From the NCBI GenBank assembly GCA_934621295.1, contig CAKTVB010000003.1:197157-261156 (forward strand): a stretch of 64,000 nt of DNA, given 5' to 3'. The DNA comes from an uncultured Collinsella sp. GTDB taxonomy: Bacteria > Actinomycetota > Coriobacteriia > Coriobacteriales > Coriobacteriaceae. Below the pieces are notes generated by a model. It was not told the origin of the DNA, ran no database searches, and saw nothing but the letters and a program-made list of their open reading frames with translations. Shown piece after piece: positions 16,873 to 27,316 of the stretch. Both the position numbers and the translations under genes were made by a program. Each line of letters opens with the position of its first letter. Position 1 is the stretch's first letter.

Positions 16873-16944
16873 CCCCTATCGAGATACGACGCAGGTAAAC
16901 GGCGCGTTTTCGCGCCTCATGCGCCGTATCTCGAAAAATAGGGG
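16873..16944. repeat. 72-bp extended palindrome
   Basis: Nested inverted repeats are present: CCCCTAT/ATAGGGG outermost, then CGAGATACG/CGTATCTCG, then an inner GGCGCG-TTTT-CGCGCC hairpin. The element abuts the stop of the M42 peptidase gene and has no T run after it on the minus strand. It may act as an mRNA 3' stabiliser or be a small dispersed palindromic repeat. Confidence 0.6.
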
Positions 16945-16945
16945 T

Positions 16946-18034
16946 TTAAAAGCCGCAAATCACCTCGGAAGTCATGTGCGAGATGACCTCGACAGCCACG
17001 CGAGCGCTCTCGATCACGTCATCGATGGCGCAAATCGAGGTAGCCGTATGGATGTAACGGCATGGCACGCCCGAAACCACACAGGGCACATCCATAAGAT
17101 GCACGGGGCCGCCATCGGTGCCGCCGCCCTCGCGCACGCTCTCCTGCGTGCGCAATCCCGCAGCTTCGGCGGTATCTAGCACAAAGCGCTGATAACGAGG
17201 GTTCGTGATCATGCAGCGGTCAAAATGCCTGAACATGGGCCCGCCATGAAGCGCCGTCTGCACCTCGTCGGAAGCCAAGAAGGTATCATCTGCAGGACAG
17301 CCTTCGAACATGTACGCAACATCTGGGTCGAGCACCCGCGCCGCTGCCGCCACGCCGCGCTCCCCCACTTCTTCCTGAGCAGAAACGGATGCGACCACGT
17401 CAACGGCCAGGTCCTTGCGAGCGGCAAGCTCACGCAGGGCGATCAGCATCGCCGCCACGCCCGCGCGGCAGTCAAACGCCTTGCCCACCGCGATGCCGCG
17501 TTCGGCATCAAAGGTAAACTGCGTCGCCACGACAAAAGGCTCACCGATACGCAGGAAGAAGCGCTCGCGCGCCTCTTCGGCACTCGTCGCACCCACGTCG
17601 AGAATCAACTCGGGCGGCACATGGGCGGCTTTCTCGGCAGCGCTTGTAAAATGCGGCGGCTTGACGCCAATGGTGCCGTGCAGCCACTCGCCATGGGCGT
17701 TGCGCACCAGCACGTCTTGGCCGCAAAGGGCCCCTTCGGGAAAACGCCCCAGCGTCACAAAGCCCATGGTTCCATTTGCGCGAATAGTGCGCACCATGCC
17801 GCCTACCTCGTCACCATGGGCGTCCATCATCACGCGCGGGCGAGCACGGTCGCCACCAAGCTCCATGCCGTTCGGCACAATCAGGCCATCGCGCAGCGTG
17901 TTTTCCTCCACCGTGGCCCACCCGTCGCAAAAGTCGCGAACCACGTCGATGACCTCGTCCTCAAAACCCGAAGGGCCCTTGGCGTTCGAGAGGCGCTCGA
18001 GCAGCCGAACTACCTCGTTGCGATCGATCTCCAT
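16946..18034 (-). CDS. M42 family metallopeptidase (glutamyl aminopeptidase/endoglucanase M type)
   Basis: The 362-residue di-zinc aminopeptidase shows the M42 ligand pattern: MMDAHGDEVGGMV (first His), AFDCRAGVAAM (bridging Asp), QEEVGERG (catalytic Glu), MFEGCPADDT and EGGGTDGG, with final HTATS. Members cut N-terminal acidic or other residues from peptides in the cytoplasm. The ATG at 18034 has GAAAGGAC upstream. It follows ilvE on the same strand but a terminator hairpin lies between, so it is partly or wholly independent. Confidence 0.92.
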   Translation of the reverse strand: MEIDRNEVVRLLERLSNAKGPSGFEDEVIDVVRDFCDGWATVEENTLRDGLIVPNGMELGGDRARPRVMMDAHGDEVGGMVRTIRANGTMGFVTLGRFPEGALCGQDVLVRNAHGEWLHGTIGVKPPHFTSAAEKAAHVPPELILDVGATSAEEARERFFLRIGEPFVVATQFTFDAERGIAVGKAFDCRAGVAAMLIALRELAARKDLAVDVVASVSAQEEVGERGVAAAARVLDPDVAYMFEGCPADDTFLASDEVQTALHGGPMFRHFDRCMITNPRYQRFVLDTAEAAGLRTQESVREGGGTDGGPVHLMDVPCVVSGVPCRYIHTATSICAIDDVIESARVAVEVISHMTSEVICGF

Positions 18035-18049
18035 CGTTGTCCTTTCAAC

Positions 18050-18085
18050 AAAAACGACCCCCGCAGGCCTGCGCCGGCGGAGGTC
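18050..18085 (-). terminator. Terminator between ilvE and the M42 peptidase gene
   Basis: On the minus strand GACCTCCGC pairs with GCGGGGGTC (one wobble) around a 12-nt loop and is followed by GTTTTTG, just before the ribosome site of the peptidase gene. Confidence 0.6.
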
Positions 18086-18115
18086 AAGCATGCAAACGCT
18101 ATCGGTAAATCTACC

Positions 18116-19165
18116 TTAGCAGACCTTGTAGACCCAGTTGTGCTTATCCTCAACGGCACCATCCTGGATGCCAGTGAGCGTCTCGCGCAGCTTCTTCATC
18201 ACCGGGCCGCACTCGGTGTGGCCGCCGGGGAAGACGATCGTCTCATCGGCGCCGTAGACCTTGTTGTCGATCTCGCCTACCGGGGAGATGACAGCAGCGG
18301 TGCCGCACATGCCGCACTCGGAGAACTTGCCCGAGGCGACCTCGGCCCACTCCACCGGGCGCTCATCCACGGTCATGCCCAGATCCTGAGCCACCTGCAC
18401 GAGCGAGCGACGGGTGATGGAGGGCAGAATGGAATCGGTATGGCTCTTGGGCACCACAAGGGTGTTGCCGTCAACGAACAGCACGTTAGCGCCGCCGGTC
18501 TCCTCAACGTACGTGCGGGACTCGGAATCAAGGTAGAGGTTATCGGCATAACCCTGAGCGTGAGCCTCGACAGAAGGCTTGAGGCTCATGGCATAGTTGA
18601 GGCCGGCCTTGATGTTGCCGGTGCCATGCGGTGCTGCACGGTCGTAATCGGAAATGCGCAGTTTGACGGCCTTGAGGCCACCCTTGTAGTACGGGCCGAC
18701 CGGCGTGACGAGGATGCGGAACGTGTACTCAGGAGCGGGAGCGACGCCGATCACGTTACCGGAACCGATCATGAACGGACGAACGTACAGCGTAGCGCCC
18801 GAACCGAAAGGCGGAACCCATGCGGCGTTTGCGGTAACGACCTGCTTGACAGCATCGACAAAGCGATCGACCGGGAACGGCGGCATCTCGAGACGCTGAG
18901 CGGAATCGTACATGCGCTGGGCATTCTGGTCGGGACGGAAGCACACAACGCTGCCGTCCTCGGTGGTATATGCCTTGAGGCCCTCAAAGACCTCCTGGCA
19001 GTAATGGAAGATGCCACCGCACTCGGAAACGTGCATGGTGTGGTCGGTCGTCAGACCGCCCTCATCCCACTCGCCATCTTTCCAATGTGCCTCGTAGCTG
19101 TAGTCGGTCTGCATGTAATTGAAGCCGATGTTGCCCCAATCCAGATCCTTCTTCTCGACAGTCAT
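18116..19165 (-). CDS. ilvE: Branched-chain amino acid aminotransferase
   Basis: IlvE is the PLP enzyme for the last step of Leu, Ile and Val synthesis and the first of their breakdown. The 349-residue product has class IV features: VFEGLKAY, YVRPFMIG, the lysine region TGNIKAGLNYAMSL, YVEETGGANVLFVDG and SECGMCGTAAVISP. The ATG at 19165 has GAAGGAG 7 nt upstream. The frame remains open to 19411 but that part lacks a start site and reads unlike IlvE. Upstream 19166-19533 contains no gene that I can support and no recognisable T-box. Confidence 0.95.
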   Translation of the reverse strand: MTVEKKDLDWGNIGFNYMQTDYSYEAHWKDGEWDEGGLTTDHTMHVSECGGIFHYCQEVFEGLKAYTTEDGSVVCFRPDQNAQRMYDSAQRLEMPPFPVDRFVDAVKQVVTANAAWVPPFGSGATLYVRPFMIGSGNVIGVAPAPEYTFRILVTPVGPYYKGGLKAVKLRISDYDRAAPHGTGNIKAGLNYAMSLKPSVEAHAQGYADNLYLDSESRTYVEETGGANVLFVDGNTLVVPKSHTDSILPSITRRSLVQVAQDLGMTVDERPVEWAEVASGKFSECGMCGTAAVISPVGEIDNKVYGADETIVFPGGHTECGPVMKKLRETLTGIQDGAVEDKHNWVYKVC

Positions 19166-19533
19166 ACTGTGCTCCTTCTCTTGCAATAGTCCACGCGCCG
19201 CGTCGGCATTTGAACCACGCATGCCTGCAGCACATGTGTGGGCTCTCCGCCAAGACGGTCGCATGAAGGGAATTCTACTCCCACCACCGACCTGTGACAC
19301 ATTTTCTTTCGTTTGGGGGCAACCGAAATACAACCGTAACGTTTCGCACGCGAAGTTGCCCGTACAAGCAAGGGTGCCTCCCTCATGGAGAGTTGATTTT
19401 CCGATGCTCATTAAAAAGACGAGGTGCCGTGCGGCCGTCCAGCGCCAACGCCGTTACATGGCACTTTGAGGCCGCAACAATCTCTATACTGAAGGCAAGC
19501 ATCCCGATGTTACAACGGCGAGGAGAGCCGCAT
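19166..19533. other. Intergenic region, divergent leader of ilvE and the broken lipoprotein gene
   Basis: No coding potential is seen in these 368 bp. A TATACT hexamer at 19484-19489 could be the -10 box for the plus-strand pseudogene. No riboswitch or T-box consensus was found. Confidence 0.4.
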
Positions 19534-19938
19534 ATGACCGTCACCATGGAAAAGAGCACCTGACCGAAGACCTGCTTAAGCGGCTGCTGGCAAGCTCGAG
19601 CGTCGACCGACGAGCCTGCGGATACGAGTAGCGAAAGCTCCGCCAACAGTTCTGCCGATACCTCTTCGGATGCTTCGAGCACATCTTCTGCAAGCTTCCG
19701 AGAGACCATGGACGGCTACGAGCAGTTTATGAACAGCTACGTTGAGTTCATGAAGAAGTACGAGGATTCAGACGACACCACTTCGATACTTGCCGACTAC
19801 GGATCGATGATGCAGCAATACAGCGATTGGTCGCAGAAATTTGACGACGTCGATGAGAGCACGCTGTCCGCCGAGGGCCAGGCTTACTACCTCGAGGTCC
19901 AGGGGCGCGTTCTGCAGAAGCTGAGTGAGGTCCAGTAA
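19534..19938 (+). pseudogene. Broken lipoprotein gene (signal peptide lost, in-frame TGA)
   Basis: AGGAGAG precedes ATG at 19534, but after nine codons (MTVTMEKST) an in-frame TGA follows at 19561. The same frame then reads CLSGCWQARAS, with a lipobox LSGC, a Ser/Thr/Asp linker, and from 19708 a helical domain starting MDGYEQFMNSYVEFMKKYED. This is the layout of small Coriobacteriia/Firmicutes lipoproteins of the DUF6591 type. The hydrophobic signal core between MEKST and LSGC is absent. The simplest reading is a short deletion in a once functional gene. The alternative is a 76-residue cytoplasmic protein from 19708, which has no ribosome site. Confidence 0.6.
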
Positions 19939-19970
19939 CCGTGAGATAAACCACGCATCAACCTGGTAAC

Positions 19971-20005
19971 AAAAAGGCCCGCCATCCAGCGATGACGGGC
20001 CTTTT
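19971..20005. terminator. Bidirectional terminator
   Basis: An 8-bp stem (AAGGCCCG with CGGGCCTT) is flanked by A5 on the left and T4 on the right, between two convergent genes. Confidence 0.75.
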
Positions 20006-20029
20006 CGCACCGATCAGTTTTCCAAAAGC

Positions 20030-20677
20030 CTACGCGTTCTTCTTCCCAAACTTTGCCTTGAGCAGGCCCACGACCGTCGGGACAACCGAGACGGCGACGA
20101 TACCCACGATCAGCAGCTCAAAATGCTCCTGCACAAAGGGAATGCCGCCAAAGAAGAATCCCAGCAGCGTAAAGACCGTAGACCAGGTGATACCGCCCAG
20201 CACATTGAAGAGAACGAAGGAATGCCACTTCATGCCGCCCACGCCGGCGAGAAACGGCACGAATGTGCGAATGAACGGGAAGAAACGACCCAGGAAAATA
20301 GCCAGGTGGCCCCACTTGTCGAGGAACGCCTCGGACTTTTCGATACGTTCAGGCGTCATGACCTTGACCTTGCCCGAAGCGATGATCTTCTTGCCGAAGA
20401 AGTGACCGATCATGAAGTTGCACTGGTCGCCCAAAATCGCCGCGCACCATGCCACCGCGAGCAGCGTGAAGATATTGAAGCTGCCGTCGGCGGCAAAACA
20501 GCCGCTGGCAAACAGAAGCGAGTCGCCAGGCAAAAACGGCATGAAGACCACGCCGGTCTCGATGAAGATGATCAAGAAGATAAAGCCATATGCCGTGAGC
20601 GGACCGGCAGCGATCCAGGCAGAAATCGCCGTACGCGGATCTTGAAGCAGCTCGACAATCGTATTGATGAAATCCAT
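20030..20677 (-). CDS. DedA family membrane protein
   Basis: The 215-residue inner-membrane protein has the DedA signature: the amphipathic entrant segment IETGVVFMPFLPGDSLLFASG, FGKKIIASGKVKVMTPERIE and the GRFFPFIRTFVPFLAGVGGM block with two conserved Arg. DedA proteins take part in lipid flipping (undecaprenyl phosphate recycling) and pH or membrane-potential homeostasis. The ATG at 20677 fits the family N-terminus, and GAGAGG is 9 nt upstream. The upstream in-frame extension to 20746 is not supported. Confidence 0.9.
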   Translation of the reverse strand: MDFINTIVELLQDPRTAISAWIAAGPLTAYGFIFLIIFIETGVVFMPFLPGDSLLFASGCFAADGSFNIFTLLAVAWCAAILGDQCNFMIGHFFGKKIIASGKVKVMTPERIEKSEAFLDKWGHLAIFLGRFFPFIRTFVPFLAGVGGMKWHSFVLFNVLGGITWSTVFTLLGFFFGGIPFVQEHFELLIVGIVAVSVVPTVVGLLKAKFGKKNA

Positions 20678-20832
20678 GGAGTAAAAACCTCTCTGCTTTG
20701 GGCGCGGAATACGTCCAGGCAGAAAAGTATACGTGCGGATCTGCAAGCAGACAAAAAGCTGACGCGATCAGCAGCAACTATGCATAAGTAACAGGTGTAG
20801 CTATCAGGTACGCCACCCGAAAGTGCGGCGTT

Positions 20833-21135
20833 CTACAATCCCGAAAAACGCTCTCGGGGATCGCCAGCAGACCACTCGACATCAATAATCGTCACCTCGT
20901 GAGCTTGACTATCCAGAGTGTAGTAAAGCGTAAAAGGCGTATCCGGAAGCGGCAAATACCTACAGGGAAACGGCGGTCGAGCTGCTATGTACTCCGGATC
21001 GTAAACGGGACCCAAGGACGGAAACGCCGACAGCATCTCAACCGCCCACTTAAAGCGCTCCAAGACCGATTCCAACGCCACATTTTCTGCAATAAAATCG
21101 GCAGCGTAGTCGGTAATCTTAACCTCGTAGCTCAT
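20833..21135 (-). CDS. RelE/ParE family toxin
   Basis: The 100-residue protein has a RelE/ParE fold pattern: MSYEVKITDYAADFIAENVA with helices, and then the strands RYLPLPDTPFTLYYTLDSQ and VTIIDVEW. Whether it cleaves mRNA on the ribosome or poisons gyrase cannot be decided. Its ATG lies 1 nt after the stop of the antitoxin gene (TAG-c-ATG), so translation is coupled. Downstream of it there is no obvious terminator. Confidence 0.85.
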   Translation of the reverse strand: MSYEVKITDYAADFIAENVALESVLERFKWAVEMLSAFPSLGPVYDPEYIAARPPFPCRYLPLPDTPFTLYYTLDSQAHEVTIIDVEWSAGDPRERFSGL

Positions 21136-21136
21136 G

Positions 21137-21424
21137 CTACCAGCCCTTTTTCACACGAATGCTCTCAATGGCGCTCTTTGCATCCGACGTCTTCCCTTCA
21201 AGGACATCGGCATAACCTCGCATCAAGCCTTGGTAGACATCCATCTCGCACTTTTGTGCGCGTTCCTTGACCGACATCATTCGGTCAAAAGCTGCGGCAT
21301 CCATCACCACCACGCTCGCTTTTCCGTTACGCGTAAGATAAATAGGCTCTTGGGTTTTCTCCAGTGTATCGATAAGGGCTGTTTGGTTGCGATTGAACTC
21401 CGAAAGCGATGCGACAGTTGGCAT
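21137..21424 (-). CDS. Phd/YefM family antitoxin
   Basis: The 95-residue antitoxin has an N-terminal DNA-binding Phd/YefM module (MPTVASLSEFNRNQTALIDT, then PIYLTRNGKASVVVMDAAAFDRM) and a charged C-terminal toxin-neutralising tail. It precedes the toxin gene, as is usual, and would repress the pair through the palindrome just upstream. The ATG at 21424 has AAAGGGG 6 nt upstream; the frame extends to 21484 across the operator and is not used. Confidence 0.88.
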   Translation of the reverse strand: MPTVASLSEFNRNQTALIDTLEKTQEPIYLTRNGKASVVVMDAAAFDRMMSVKERAQKCEMDVYQGLMRGYADVLEGKTSDAKSAIESIRVKKGW

Positions 21425-21451
21425 AGCGGCCCCTTTCAGCATGGCGTTATG

Positions 21452-21473
21452 TTTACAGTAAATATACTGTAAA
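21452..21473 (-). promoter_or_regulatory. Toxin-antitoxin operator and promoter
   Basis: A perfect 9-bp inverted repeat TTTACAGTA-N4-TACTGTAAA lies 28 nt upstream of the antitoxin ATG. On the minus strand TTGATT and TATATT are 16 nt apart, and the -10 box falls within the palindrome, consistent with autorepression. Confidence 0.75.
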
Positions 21474-21597
21474 TGTACCTCCAATCAAAACAGTCAAACG
21501 CGACGAAACGTATTGTTCTTTCTTCTCTCCCGGAACCTATTAATCCTAGTAATTCGCTATACTTAAGCGCATCGTTTGCACAGGAGGGGTGCCAAAG

Positions 21598-22311
21598 ATG
21601 AGCTTTATCACGACAATTCGCGAGGATATCGCCAACGTGAAGCGGGAAGATCCCGCCGCGCAAAACGGCCTTGTCATCTTCCTCACCTACCCCGGGCTTC
21701 ACGCTAAATGGAACCACGTGCCCGAGCACTGGCTGTGGAACCACGGTTGCAAAAGCCTCGCGCGCATCATGTCGCAGATAACCCGCCATATGACCGGCGT
21801 CGAGATTCACCCTGCAGCACACATCGGCAAGCACTTCTTCATCGACCATGCTATGGGCGTCATTATTGGCGAGACCACGATCATTGGCGATAACTGCACG
21901 CTCTACCAGGGTGTCACCCTGGGTGGCACCGGCAACGAGACGGGCAAGCGTCACCCCACGTTGGGCAACAACGTGACCGTTGGCTGTGGCGCCAAGGTGC
22001 TGGGAAACATCACCATCGGCGATAACGTGAAGATCGGCGGCAACTCCGTGGTGGTCAAAGACGTTCCCGCCAACTGCACCGTGGTGGGCGTGCCGGGACG
22101 CATCGTCAAGCGCAACGGATGCCGCGTCTTTGAAGAGACCTTCGACGCCAAACGTCATCGCGAGTTCATGCCCGACCCCGGCGAAGAGGCATCGGCCCGC
22201 AACCGCGCGAGCATCGCCGAAAACGCTCGCCGCGTCGCGGAACTCGAAGCAGAGGTCGCCGAGCTCACCGCCCTCGTGCGCCAACTGACCGAGCAGGCTA
22301 TCAAAAAGTAG
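21598..22311 (+). CDS. cysE: Serine O-acetyltransferase
   Basis: CysE/EpsC makes O-acetylserine from serine and acetyl-CoA, the first step of cysteine synthesis. The 237-residue product has GVEIHPAAHIGKHFFIDHAM, VIIGETTIIGDNCTLYQGVT and hexapeptide repeats ending GGNSVVVKDVP, the left-handed beta-helix core. A C-terminal extension of about 40 residues (RNRASIAENARRVAELEAEV onward) looks like a coiled coil. The ATG at 21598 has AGGAGGGG upstream; GTG at 21589 overlaps the ribosome site and is rejected. No cysK is adjacent. Confidence 0.94.
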   Translation: MSFITTIREDIANVKREDPAAQNGLVIFLTYPGLHAKWNHVPEHWLWNHGCKSLARIMSQITRHMTGVEIHPAAHIGKHFFIDHAMGVIIGETTIIGDNCTLYQGVTLGGTGNETGKRHPTLGNNVTVGCGAKVLGNITIGDNVKIGGNSVVVKDVPANCTVVGVPGRIVKRNGCRVFEETFDAKRHREFMPDPGEEASARNRASIAENARRVAELEAEVAELTALVRQLTEQAIKK

Positions 22312-22346
22312 CGTCGCGCTCACGCGCACAAACCTTTACGTCACAG

Positions 22347-22381
22347 CAAAAAAGGCGAGGCGCCAAACCGACACCTCGCCT
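22347..22381 (-). terminator. Terminator after the ABC exporter operon
   Basis: On the minus strand AGGCGAGG pairs with CCTCGCCT and is followed by TTTTTT. It also lies 36 nt after the cysE stop and may serve both convergent transcripts. Confidence 0.8.
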
Positions 22382-22389
22382 CGTTTCAT

Positions 22390-24286
22390 TTACGCAAACT
22401 GGCTCTGATAGAGCGTCGCATACACGCCGCCCTGTTCGAGCAGGTCCTTATGCGTTCCCTGTTCGATGATGTTACCCGCGTGCATGACCAAGATCAGATC
22501 GGCGTCCACGATCGTCGACAACCGGTGGGCAATCACAAAGCTCGTGCGGCCCTGCATAAGCGCCGCCATCGCGCGGTCGATAGCGCGCTCGGTACGCGTA
22601 TCCACACTCGACGTCGCCTCGTCCAAAATCAAGATCTTGGGATTTGCCAGCAAAACGCGTGCAATGGTGAGCAGCTGGCGCTGGCCTTGGCTGATATTCT
22701 CCGCGTCGTTTGCCACCTGCGTATCGTAGCCGGCAGGCATGGTGCGCACAAAGAAGTCAACCTGCGCGGCGCGTGCCGCGGCAACGACCTCTTCACGCGA
22801 AGCGCCATCGCAACCGTATGCGATATTCTCGGCAATAGTGCCGTCGAACAGCCATGCATCCTGCAGCACCATGCCAAAGTTCGAACGCAGCTCCGCTCGA
22901 GTCATGGCACGCGTGTCCACGCCATCAAGCGTGATGCGGCCCCCATCAATCTCGTAGAAACGCATAAGCAGGTTGACGAGTGTGGTCTTGCCCGCGCCTG
23001 TCGTGCCCACGATTGCGATCTTCTGGCCGGGCTCCGCCGTAAAGGATACATCCTGCATAAGGGTCTTCTCGGGCGTATAGCCAAACTTCACGTGCTCGAA
23101 CGAGACGCGCCCCCGCATAGGCTGCGGCACATGTGCCGCCAGCTCAGGCACCGGGTCGGGCTCGATTTCGGGCTCGTCGAGCACGTCAAACACGCGCTCC
23201 ACGCTCGCCAGCGCACTTTGCATCGAGTTGATGGTGTAGCTCAACTGCGTTATGGGCTCGCCCGCCGTATAGATGTACTGGAAAAACGCCTGGAATATGC
23301 CGACGGTCATATGACCAACAACAAGCATATTGCAACCCACGACGGCGATGATGATCTGCGAGAGCCTGCTTAGGAAACGAATCGCCGGCCCCACCGCATT
23401 GGTGTAGAAATCCGCCTTGCAATTGGCGTCAGCAAGCTCAGCCGCCTGCGAGCAGACTTCATCGGCGCTCGCCTTCTCACGGCAAAACGAACGAATCACC
23501 AAACGTCCGCTGTAGGCCTCTTCGACCGCCCCGGTCAAGGTTCCCAAAAGCTCCTGCCGCCGCGCCGCAGCGCCAAGAGTCGCCTTTGAGACCCACGCGG
23601 TGATGCCGAGCGAGATTGCCGAAAAGACAAGGAAGATCAAGGTGAGCTCAACGCTATACGTGAACATCATGATCACCGAGCCAACGATGCCGCCTACCGC
23701 AGTGAGCAGCGTGAGGACGCCGCGCTGCAGCACCTCGCTCATCTTATCCAGGTCGTTCGTAGCGCGGCTCACGATCTCGCCAGGTTTGTGCCCGTCGTAG
23801 AACTTCAAGGGCAAACGATTGAGCTTTGCCGCCAAACGATTGCGCAAATTAAGGTTAAGGCGCTCCGCAAAGCTCGCCATACACAGACTCTGCGTCGAAT
23901 AGAAAACGAGCGCCACGGTCCAGATTCCCAGGTAGAAAAGAATCTTCTCGCCACCTGTCCCCCAGCCGATCGAAAACTGCCTGCCGGCAGCATCGGCCGC
24001 CTGAATCTGCGTCCAAATGTAGTCGATAAGATGCGCGGAATAGGCGGGCGCCGCAATCGAACACACCGTGTAGAAGACGATGGCAATGATCACAACCACA
24101 AAGCGCCAGCGCTGGTCCGCAGCTTCATTCCACAGACGACGCACCGTCGCCCAAGTGCTGCGGGGCTTGAAGTCTTCAGAGTCCTCCTCAGAATCGTGCA
24201 GGTCAGCCAAGCGCTTCTGTTCGCGCCTCAGCTCCTCCCGCTCTTCCTCGGCAAAGATCTCCTCGGCAGAAAGGTACTTCTTCTGC

Positions 24287-24294
<8 letters not shown>
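22390..24294 (-). CDS. ABC exporter half-transporter (second of a heterodimer pair)
   Basis: A 634-residue fusion of a six-helix type IV exporter membrane domain (about 60-350) and an ATPase domain (about 395-630). The ATPase has GTTGAGKTT (Walker A), SQGQRQLLTIAR (signature with Q for G), KILILDEATSSVD and AHRLSTIVDADL. The N-terminus is an unusual charged cytoplasmic segment of about 55 residues. Start ATG 24294 overlaps the previous stop by 8 nt, so the two halves are translationally coupled and probably form a heterodimer like LmrCD/BmrCD. Likely substrates are drugs or lipids. Confidence 0.92.
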
Positions 24295-26047
<1,753 letters not shown>

Positions 26048-26063
26048 ATATGTCCTTCGTTCG

Positions 26064-26546
26064 TTATCGAGTTTCTTCCAGAATTGCTTCCTTGAGCTGC
26101 GTAAGCTCGAGCGAAAGCGCGGCATCGTACTTGTTTACCAGCGCCTCAAAGCGTTTTCGCTCGGCAGCCGTAAGCGTCGAAAGAGCCTTCACCTCAGCAT
26201 CGAGCGCCGGTGCGATAAATCGCTCGGAAAAGCGAGAACCCTCTTTGGTCAGCTGGGCAACCTTGTTCTTTCGGCTCCCCTCCGCATAGACCAAATCCAC
26301 CAGCCCGCGCGTCGACAAGAGCTTGAGCGCCGAATTGATGGTCTGCTTGCTATAGCCCCACTCCGCACAAAGAGCGGCAATGGGACGAAAGCCGCCATGC
26401 TGCACGATGTCATGGATCATCCAATACGAACACTCTGGAAGCCCGCAGGCCCGAGCGACCTCGTAGTAGAGCTTATCCACTTGGTTGTAGCCGTGGTCGA
26501 GACGCTGCGCCATCGCAGCGAGCTCGTTCTCCTCAATGCTATCCAT
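26064..26546 (-). CDS. MarR family transcriptional regulator
   Basis: A protein of about 160 residues with a MarR-type winged helix (ECSYWMIHDIVQHGG, YSKQTINSALKLLSTRGLVD, the wing YAEGSRKNKVAQLTKEG) and flanking dimerisation helices. It lies 16 nt upstream of the two exporter genes and presumably represses all three through the palindromes at 26575-26630. Start is uncertain: 26546 has GGGGAGG close by, but ATGs at 26567, 26573 and 26594 are in frame. Confidence 0.85.
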   Translation of the reverse strand: MDSIEENELAAMAQRLDHGYNQVDKLYYEVARACGLPECSYWMIHDIVQHGGFRPIAALCAEWGYSKQTINSALKLLSTRGLVDLVYAEGSRKNKVAQLTKEGSRFSERFIAPALDAEVKALSTLTAAERKRFEALVNKYDAALSLELTQLKEAILEETR

Positions 26547-26574
26547 ACCCCTCCCCGCTGTATCCATCGTCATA

Positions 26575-26635
26575 AGTAATCCGAAATCGGACATTTTCTT
26601 CGAGAGAGAGTAGTCCGGTTTCGGATTACTGTCAA
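26575..26635 (-). promoter_or_regulatory. MarR operon promoter with two operator palindromes
   Basis: On the minus strand TTGACA (26630-26635) and TACTCT (26607-26612) are exactly 17 nt apart. The spacer is filled by AGTAATCCGAAACCGGAC (26613-26630, on the minus strand). A second copy in inverted orientation, AGTAATCCGAAATCGGAC, lies at 26575-26592 around or after the start point. Each copy contains a TCCG-N4-CGGA palindrome. This is a textbook autorepression arrangement. Confidence 0.75.
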
Positions 26636-26670
26636 GAGGGGGTCATTTGCGCCAAAACGGCTCTTGTCAT

Positions 26671-26698
26671 AAAAAACCCGCCAACAAGCATTGACGGG
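26671..26698 (-). terminator. Terminator after the 98-residue gene
   Basis: On the minus strand CCCGTCAA pairs with TTGGCGGG around a 6-nt loop and is followed by six T. Confidence 0.75.
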
Positions 26699-26733
26699 TA
26701 AAGGAGATTCGGTTGTCGGAACGGATGATCCTT

Positions 26734-27030
26734 CTAGTCCTCTTGTATCGACTCGTAGAACGTAGCGCCCGCGCAGAGGTCGTGGATGCTCTTTCCGTCA
26801 TGCCAAGGAAGCTCGATGAGCTCGGAGAGCGTGGTAACTAACTCGGAACAATCCGTAAAACGGCCCTTGTCGTTCAGCTGGTTGCAATCCTGCACGCGCC
26901 AGTAGCCATCGGTATGCGTGATGTAATACTGACCGCCGTCGGCATCCATGAAGATGCGCGTCTTAGACCGCAGGTAGCTCAGGAGATCCTCGAATTCCAA
27001 GGATATCGTCTCGTCTGCCTTCAATCCCAT
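26734..27030 (-). CDS. Hypothetical protein, 98 aa
   Basis: The product begins MGLKADETISLEFEDLLSYL and contains FMDADGGQYYITHTDGYWRV, a likely beta hairpin, and then a helical C-terminal part. It is soluble and acidic, with no signal peptide. GGAGG lies 6 nt upstream of ATG 27030 and a terminator follows, so it is a real single-gene unit. I do not recognise the family. The open frame to 27129 is an upstream extension without support. Confidence 0.7.
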   Translation of the reverse strand: MGLKADETISLEFEDLLSYLRSKTRIFMDADGGQYYITHTDGYWRVQDCNQLNDKGRFTDCSELVTTLSELIELPWHDGKSIHDLCAGATFYESIQED

Positions 27031-27316
27031 GATGACCTCCCAAATGGTCGAGGGCCGATGCGAAAGCTCCGCATTCAGCAAAGCGTTACCTTCAAATAAA
27101 CCCGTTTGCGGCACCTTGCGACAGGTCATTTAGGCGGGCGGCACAGACATACACGCAAACGGAAGAAAGCGAAAAAGATGTGGCAGCCGAGTGTGCAACG
27201 CGCACATTGCCAAGCCCCACGTATCTTAAAATTCTGCAAGTCCTAAGCCATTATTCATATGATCTCAGTGGGTATAGATAGCCCCGTAGACCAATCCCCA
27301 ATCGAAAGGAACCGCT

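Noticed and set aside
17225..19189. 654-codon plus-strand frame across the M42 peptidase and ilvE genes
   Set aside because: It spans two genuine minus-strand genes and their terminator, which no real gene would do here.
19166..19400. T-box riboswitch before ilvE
   Set aside because: No AGGGTGGNACCGCG core or specifier stem was found in the leader.
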